Positions 7,494 through 10,480 of a stretch of 10,480 nucleotides of DNA are shown here, piece after piece (the stretch's first letter is position 1; each line of letters starts with the position of its first letter). Source of the stretch: Balneolaceae bacterium (GTDB lineage Bacteria > Bacteroidota > Rhodothermia > Balneolales > Balneolaceae); assembly GCA_007129085.1 (NCBI GenBank), contig SKWF01000027.1, forward strand, positions 1 to 10,480. Direction: 5' to 3'. A model generated the notes under the pieces. It did not search any database. It was not told where the DNA came from and was given only the letters and a program-made list of their open reading frames with translations. The position numbers and the translations under genes are program-made.

Positions 7494-7507
7494 TTTTATA
7501 AAATTTT

Positions 7508-9043
7508 TTAAACCAGGTTTACGTAAGGATAAAGTCCATGGAGTCCGCCTTCCCGACCAACGCCACTCTCTTTGTATCCGCCAAAAGGGGAGGTGGGATC
7601 AAACTTGTTGAAGGTATTCGACCACACAACACCGGATCTCGTCTCTTGTCCCACTTTAAAGATTTTTGACCCTTTATCCGTCCAAATCCCACTTGAAAGA
7701 CCATAAGGAGTATTATTCGCTTTTTCGATTGCCTCACCAGGAGTTCGGAACGTTTGAATGGTCAACACCGGGCCAAAGATCTCTTCCTGTACAATTCGGT
7801 TGCTCTGCGATACATCCGTAAAAATTGTGGGCTTGCAAAAGTACCCGTTTTCAGGAAGATTGGATGAGTTCTGATACATTTGAGCTCCTTCATTCGCACC
7901 AATTTCCAAGTACTCATTAATACGCTCATATTGCTCTTTCGAGTTAATCGCCCCGATATCTGTATTTTTATCCATCGGGTCACCGACAATAAGAGTCTCC
8001 ATGCGATCCTTTAATTTTTGAACAAACTGATCAGAAATTCCCTCCTGAACAAGCAGGCGTGAACCGGCACAACAAACATGGCCTTGATTGAAGAAAATGG
8101 CATTAATTACACCTTCGATGGCTTGATCGATAGAGGCGTCTTCAAAAATTATATTCGCTCCTTTACCGCCCAGTTCTAGCGTAAACTTTTTATCTGTACC
8201 TGCGAGAGATTTTTGAATAATCTTGCCAACATTTGTTGAACCTGTGAAGGCAATTTTATCAACATCCTCATGATCTACAATGGCTGCTCCGGTTTGACCG
8301 GCACCGGTAACGATATTTACAACGCCATCAGGTAGCCCTGCATCATAACAGATTTGGGCAAATTTTAAAGCTGTAACTGGCGTGGTTTCTGCCGGTTTCA
8401 ATACAACGGTATTTCCCGTGGCAAGGGCAGGGGCGATTTTCCATGCAAGCATTAAGAGTGGAAAATTCCATGGAATAATCTGCCCACAAACGCCAACGGG
8501 TTCAGCTTTCCGTCCCGGAAATGCATAATCCAATTTATCAGCCCATCCGGCATAGTAGAAAAAGTGAGCAGCTGCAATAGGAACGTCAACATCACGAGAT
8601 TCGCGAATAGGCTTACCACCATCCAGCGTTTCGGTGATGGCAAGATCCCGGGATCGCTCCTGGATCATCCGTGCAATTCGGAACACATATTTGCCACGCT
8701 CTTTAGCTGATAATTTGCTCCAAGGACCATTAAATGCTTTACGGGCGGCTTTAACGGCTTTATCAACATCTTCCGTGGTTCCCTCAGCAAATTCTGTGAG
8801 AACCTCCTCAGTAGCCGGATTGATCGATTTCATGTAGCGTCCTTTAGCCGGATCTATAAATTCACCACCGATAAAATGCCCGTATTTTTCTTGTATATCT
8901 ACCTTGTCACGGCTTTCCGGGGCAGAGCTATAATCCCAAAATGATGAAAAATCGAGTTTAAGATCAGCATTGGGAGATGACGGCTTTGTTGTCCCGTTTG
9001 ATGAATCTTTTACTTTTTCTGTTGATTGCTTAGAGTCTGACAT
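7508..9043 (-). CDS. NAD-dependent aldehyde dehydrogenase (ALDH16 catalytic subunit type)
   Basis: This 511-residue cytoplasmic enzyme oxidises aldehydes to carboxylic acids with NAD(P)+. All key residues are present: PWNF with N193, the cofactor lysine in VVLKPAE (K216), the GST loop (268-270), the general-base glutamate in LELGGK (E290), the nucleophile in GHVCCAGS (C324 by alignment) and EEIFGPVL (E421). Residues 1-45 are a Ser/Lys-rich, probably disordered extension ending FWDYSSAPES; as I recall it, human ALDH16A1 has a similar Y-x-P-x-PES segment near its N-terminus. The protein stops at GLYPYVNLV, lacking the last ~15 residues that form the oligomerisation strand in classical ALDHs; the next gene supplies such a strand. 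It follows deoC by 11 bases, which makes acetaldehyde from deoxyribose 5-phosphate a plausible substrate (inference). No Shine-Dalgarno sequence precedes the ATG (AAGAAATTTAATT). Confidence 0.93.
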   Translation of the reverse strand: MSDSKQSTEKVKDSSNGTTKPSSPNADLKLDFSSFWDYSSAPESRDKVDIQEKYGHFIGGEFIDPAKGRYMKSINPATEEVLTEFAEGTTEDVDKAVKAARKAFNGPWSKLSAKERGKYVFRIARMIQERSRDLAITETLDGGKPIRESRDVDVPIAAAHFFYYAGWADKLDYAFPGRKAEPVGVCGQIIPWNFPLLMLAWKIAPALATGNTVVLKPAETTPVTALKFAQICYDAGLPDGVVNIVTGAGQTGAAIVDHEDVDKIAFTGSTNVGKIIQKSLAGTDKKFTLELGGKGANIIFEDASIDQAIEGVINAIFFNQGHVCCAGSRLLVQEGISDQFVQKLKDRMETLIVGDPMDKNTDIGAINSKEQYERINEYLEIGANEGAQMYQNSSNLPENGYFCKPTIFTDVSQSNRIVQEEIFGPVLTIQTFRTPGEAIEKANNTPYGLSSGIWTDKGSKIFKVGQETRSGVVWSNTFNKFDPTSPFGGYKESGVGREGGLHGLYPYVNLV

Positions 9044-9054
9044 AATTAAATTTC

Positions 9055-9951
9055 TTAATCGTTCGAGAAGTAGATATTGCTTTGATAGACGCCCGTTTCC
9101 TGCTTTACAATCTGCATTAACAGATCATTGGTTAGGGAACTCGCCCCAAACCTAAACCAATCTTTGGATAACCATTGAGCACCGAGTGTCTCTTTAACGA
9201 GCACAAGATATTGCAGGGCTTGTTTTGCTTTTCGAATTCCACCGGCAGGCTTCATACCCACCATTCGGCCGGTTTCCCTATAATAATCACGAATTGCTTC
9301 TAACATAACGAGTGTAACAGGCTGTGTTGCCGCCGGTGATATTTTCCCGGTGGATGTTTTGATAAAATCTGCACCGGCATGCATCGCTATATCACTGGCT
9401 TTGCGTACATTTGTTAATGTTTCCAGCTCTCCGGTTTCTAAAATCACCTTTAAATGTGCATCTCCACATGCCTCTTTGATGGCTGCAATTTCATCAAAAA
9501 TGAAAGAGTAGTTTCCTTTCAAAAATTCGCCGCGCGAGATTACCATATCAATCTCATCAGCTCCTTGATCAACGGCATATTTTGTGTCATCCAGTTTAAC
9601 CTGAAGCTGTGCCATTCCACTGGGAAAAGCCGTTGCAACACTTGCCACGTTTACATTACTGTTTTTCAGGGCTTCTTTAGCGATGGATACCATATTTGGA
9701 TATACACAAACTGCCGCAACGGTTGGAAGGTCGGGCAGGGGAGCATACGGCATTTTTGCCTTTTGGCAGAGCTGCTTTACTTTTCCGGGAGAATCTTTTC
9801 CCTCCAGGGTTGTGTGATCGATCATACTAAGAGCCAATTTCAGCCCCTGAACTTTTGACTCCTTTTTGATACTCCGCTTATTCAGACGCGATACACGTTC
9901 CTCAACACCAATGGTATCAATGGGAATGGTTTTCTTTAAATCTGGATACAT
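9055..9951 (-). CDS. deoC: Deoxyribose-phosphate aldolase, long eukaryote-like form
   Basis: DeoC (DERA) cleaves 2-deoxy-D-ribose 5-phosphate to acetaldehyde and glyceraldehyde 3-phosphate in deoxynucleoside catabolism. The 298-residue product carries the Schiff-base lysine in DFIKTSTGK (K198), the second active-site lysine in GMKPAGGIR (K234) and the aspartate in ADEIDMVISRG (D135). The barrel begins near MIDHTTLEG (43-51), after a ~40-residue basic extension, so the protein is longer than E. coli DeoC (259). The stretches AVCVYP, GELETLTNVRKAS, KTSTGK and LVKETLGAQWL resemble human DERA closely, as I recall that sequence. It is the first gene of the minus-strand operon, 11 bases upstream of the ALDH gene. 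A TATTAT hexamer (9966-9971, minus strand) lies 14 bases before the ATG, but no -35 element accompanies it. The leader lacks a clear Shine-Dalgarno sequence. Confidence 0.96.
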   Translation of the reverse strand: MYPDLKKTIPIDTIGVEERVSRLNKRSIKKESKVQGLKLALSMIDHTTLEGKDSPGKVKQLCQKAKMPYAPLPDLPTVAAVCVYPNMVSIAKEALKNSNVNVASVATAFPSGMAQLQVKLDDTKYAVDQGADEIDMVISRGEFLKGNYSFIFDEIAAIKEACGDAHLKVILETGELETLTNVRKASDIAMHAGADFIKTSTGKISPAATQPVTLVMLEAIRDYYRETGRMVGMKPAGGIRKAKQALQYLVLVKETLGAQWLSKDWFRFGASSLTNDLLMQIVKQETGVYQSNIYFSND

Positions 9952-10015
9952 GGTTTCTACTCTGTATAATATTTATTCTAACGGATTGAAATGTACGGAT
10001 ATATAGGCCTGAAAG
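9952..10015 (-). promoter_or_regulatory. Leader/promoter region of the deoC operon
   Basis: The 64 bases between the pckA terminator and the deoC start must contain the operon promoter, since the terminator blocks read-through. On the minus strand TATTAT (9966-9971) is the only good -10-like hexamer; the sequences 16-18 bases further upstream do not resemble a -35 box. If used, it would give a leader of only about 8 bases. I see no clear operator palindrome for a DeoR-type repressor. Confidence 0.3.
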
Positions 10016-10047
10016 AAAAAAAGCCTGCCAAATTTTGGCAGGCTTTT
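10016..10047 (-). terminator. Intrinsic terminator after pckA
   Basis: A perfect hairpin is centred on 10033. Its 12-bp stem (10019-10030 with 10036-10047, core GCCTGCCA/TGGCAGGC) closes a 5-base loop, and on the minus strand a run of seven T (10016-10022) follows. It lies 22 bases past the pckA stop codon. The plus strand has only four T after the stem, so it works mainly leftward. It should separate pckA transcription from the deoC operon. Confidence 0.9.
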
Positions 10048-10069
10048 AAGAAATTAGATTAGCAGTATT

Positions 10070-10480
10070 CTATACTTTTGGCCCGGCGTCAATAACTGAC
10101 TGATCGGCCTCCGCTTTAAACTCCTCAAAGTTATCGACAAACATCTTTGCCAATTTATTGGCTTTTGCGTCGTACGCTTCTTTATCACTCCAGCTATTTC
10201 GCGGATTCAAGATTTCAGAAGGAACATCTTTAATCTTTTTAGGGATTGAGAGTCCAAAAACTTTTTCCGTGGCAAACTCGCCATTGTCTAAATTGCCGGC
10301 AATAGCTTCACTGAGCATTTGACGGGTATGTGGCAACTTCATTCTGTGCCCAACTCCATATTCGCCCCCGGTCCAGCCGGTGTTTACCAGCCAAACATTG
10401 GCATCGTGCTTCCGAATCTTATCAGCCAATAATTCTGCATAAACTGTCGGATGCAGCGGTAGAAATGGTGACCCAAAACA
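10070..10480 (-). CDS. pckA: Phosphoenolpyruvate carboxykinase (ATP), C-terminal part (runs off the right edge)
   Basis: The last 137 codons of a larger gene, open to the window edge, encode the C-terminal end of ATP-dependent PEP carboxykinase. This enzyme makes phosphoenolpyruvate from oxaloacetate in gluconeogenesis. The visible part begins CFGSPFLPLHPTVYAELLA and contains the conserved VWLVNTGWTGGEYGVGHRMK region, which carries the arginine and following residues that help bind the nucleotide. It then has PHTRQMLSEAI and a helical C-terminus ending AGPKV. The TTG at 10427-10429 is an internal leucine codon and not a start, because upstream codons continue the PckA sequence without break. 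It is followed by a strong terminator, so it forms its own transcription unit or the end of one to the right. The shared context with deoC fits a general role in feeding three-carbon units, but no functional link is shown. Confidence 0.95.
   Translation of the reverse strand, partial: CFGSPFLPLHPTVYAELLADKIRKHDANVWLVNTGWTGGEYGVGHRMKLPHTRQMLSEAIAGNLDNGEFATEKVFGLSIPKKIKDVPSEILNPRNSWSDKEAYDAKANKLAKMFVDNFEEFKAEADQSVIDAGPKV

Noticed and set aside
6630..9043. The two ALDH genes as one fused gene broken by a sequencing error at 7494-7507
   Set aside because: There is a TAA stop, a 14-base A/T-rich spacer and a fresh ATG followed by its own MSDR start; a single-base error would not create this arrangement, though a fused form in close relatives is worth looking for.
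8634..9155. Plus-strand open frames opposite the ALDH and deoC genes (8634-8837, 8970-9155, also 9454-9858)
   Set aside because: They mirror strongly conserved minus-strand coding sequence and show no domain or start signal of their own.
10427..10429. TTG as a start codon for a 119-residue protein
   Set aside because: Upstream codons to the window edge continue the PEP carboxykinase sequence (CFGSPFLPLHPT), so TTG is an internal leucine.

Overview
The window looks like chromosomal core DNA from a bacterium of the FCB group, most likely Balneolota or Rhodothermota (Balneolaceae-like). This placement is an inference. Its grounds are moderate-to-low GC, A/T-rich start regions almost without Shine-Dalgarno sequences, an ATP-type PEP carboxykinase, a SPOR lipoprotein, and a NusB of ordinary length rather than the long form I associate with Bacteroidia. 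I see no insertion sequence, phage gene, CRISPR array or recognised defence system.

Left part (1-3635): the 5' part of thrS reads leftward off the window edge. It is divergent from a large soluble sensor histidine kinase with five PAS-like repeats and a HisKA_2/HATPase core. Behind the kinase, on the minus strand, lies a tRNA-Val(GAC) gene with an encoded CCA end.

Middle (3769-6000): a plus-strand operon of nusB, a PPP-family metallophosphatase (ATGA overlap with nusB) and the ATPase gene ychF. It ends convergently, 4 bases from the last gene of the next operon.

Right part (6005-9951, minus strand): a tight operon of deoC, an active-looking aldehyde dehydrogenase, a short aldehyde dehydrogenase-like protein without catalytic domain, and a small SPOR-domain lipoprotein, with gaps of 11, 14 and 4 bases. 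The two dehydrogenase proteins together (511 + 287 residues) look like the two halves of the ALDH16 family, split into separate genes. Only the first keeps the catalytic residues. The second keeps a degenerate Rossmann part and a terminal beta-flap strand that the first lacks. DeoC is the long, eukaryote-like form. The likely job is deoxyribose-5-phosphate breakdown: DeoC releases acetaldehyde and glyceraldehyde 3-phosphate, and the ALDH16-like pair oxidises the aldehyde. This is the most interesting part of the window.

Right edge (10070-10480): the 3' end of pckA, followed by a strong intrinsic terminator that separates it from the deoC operon.
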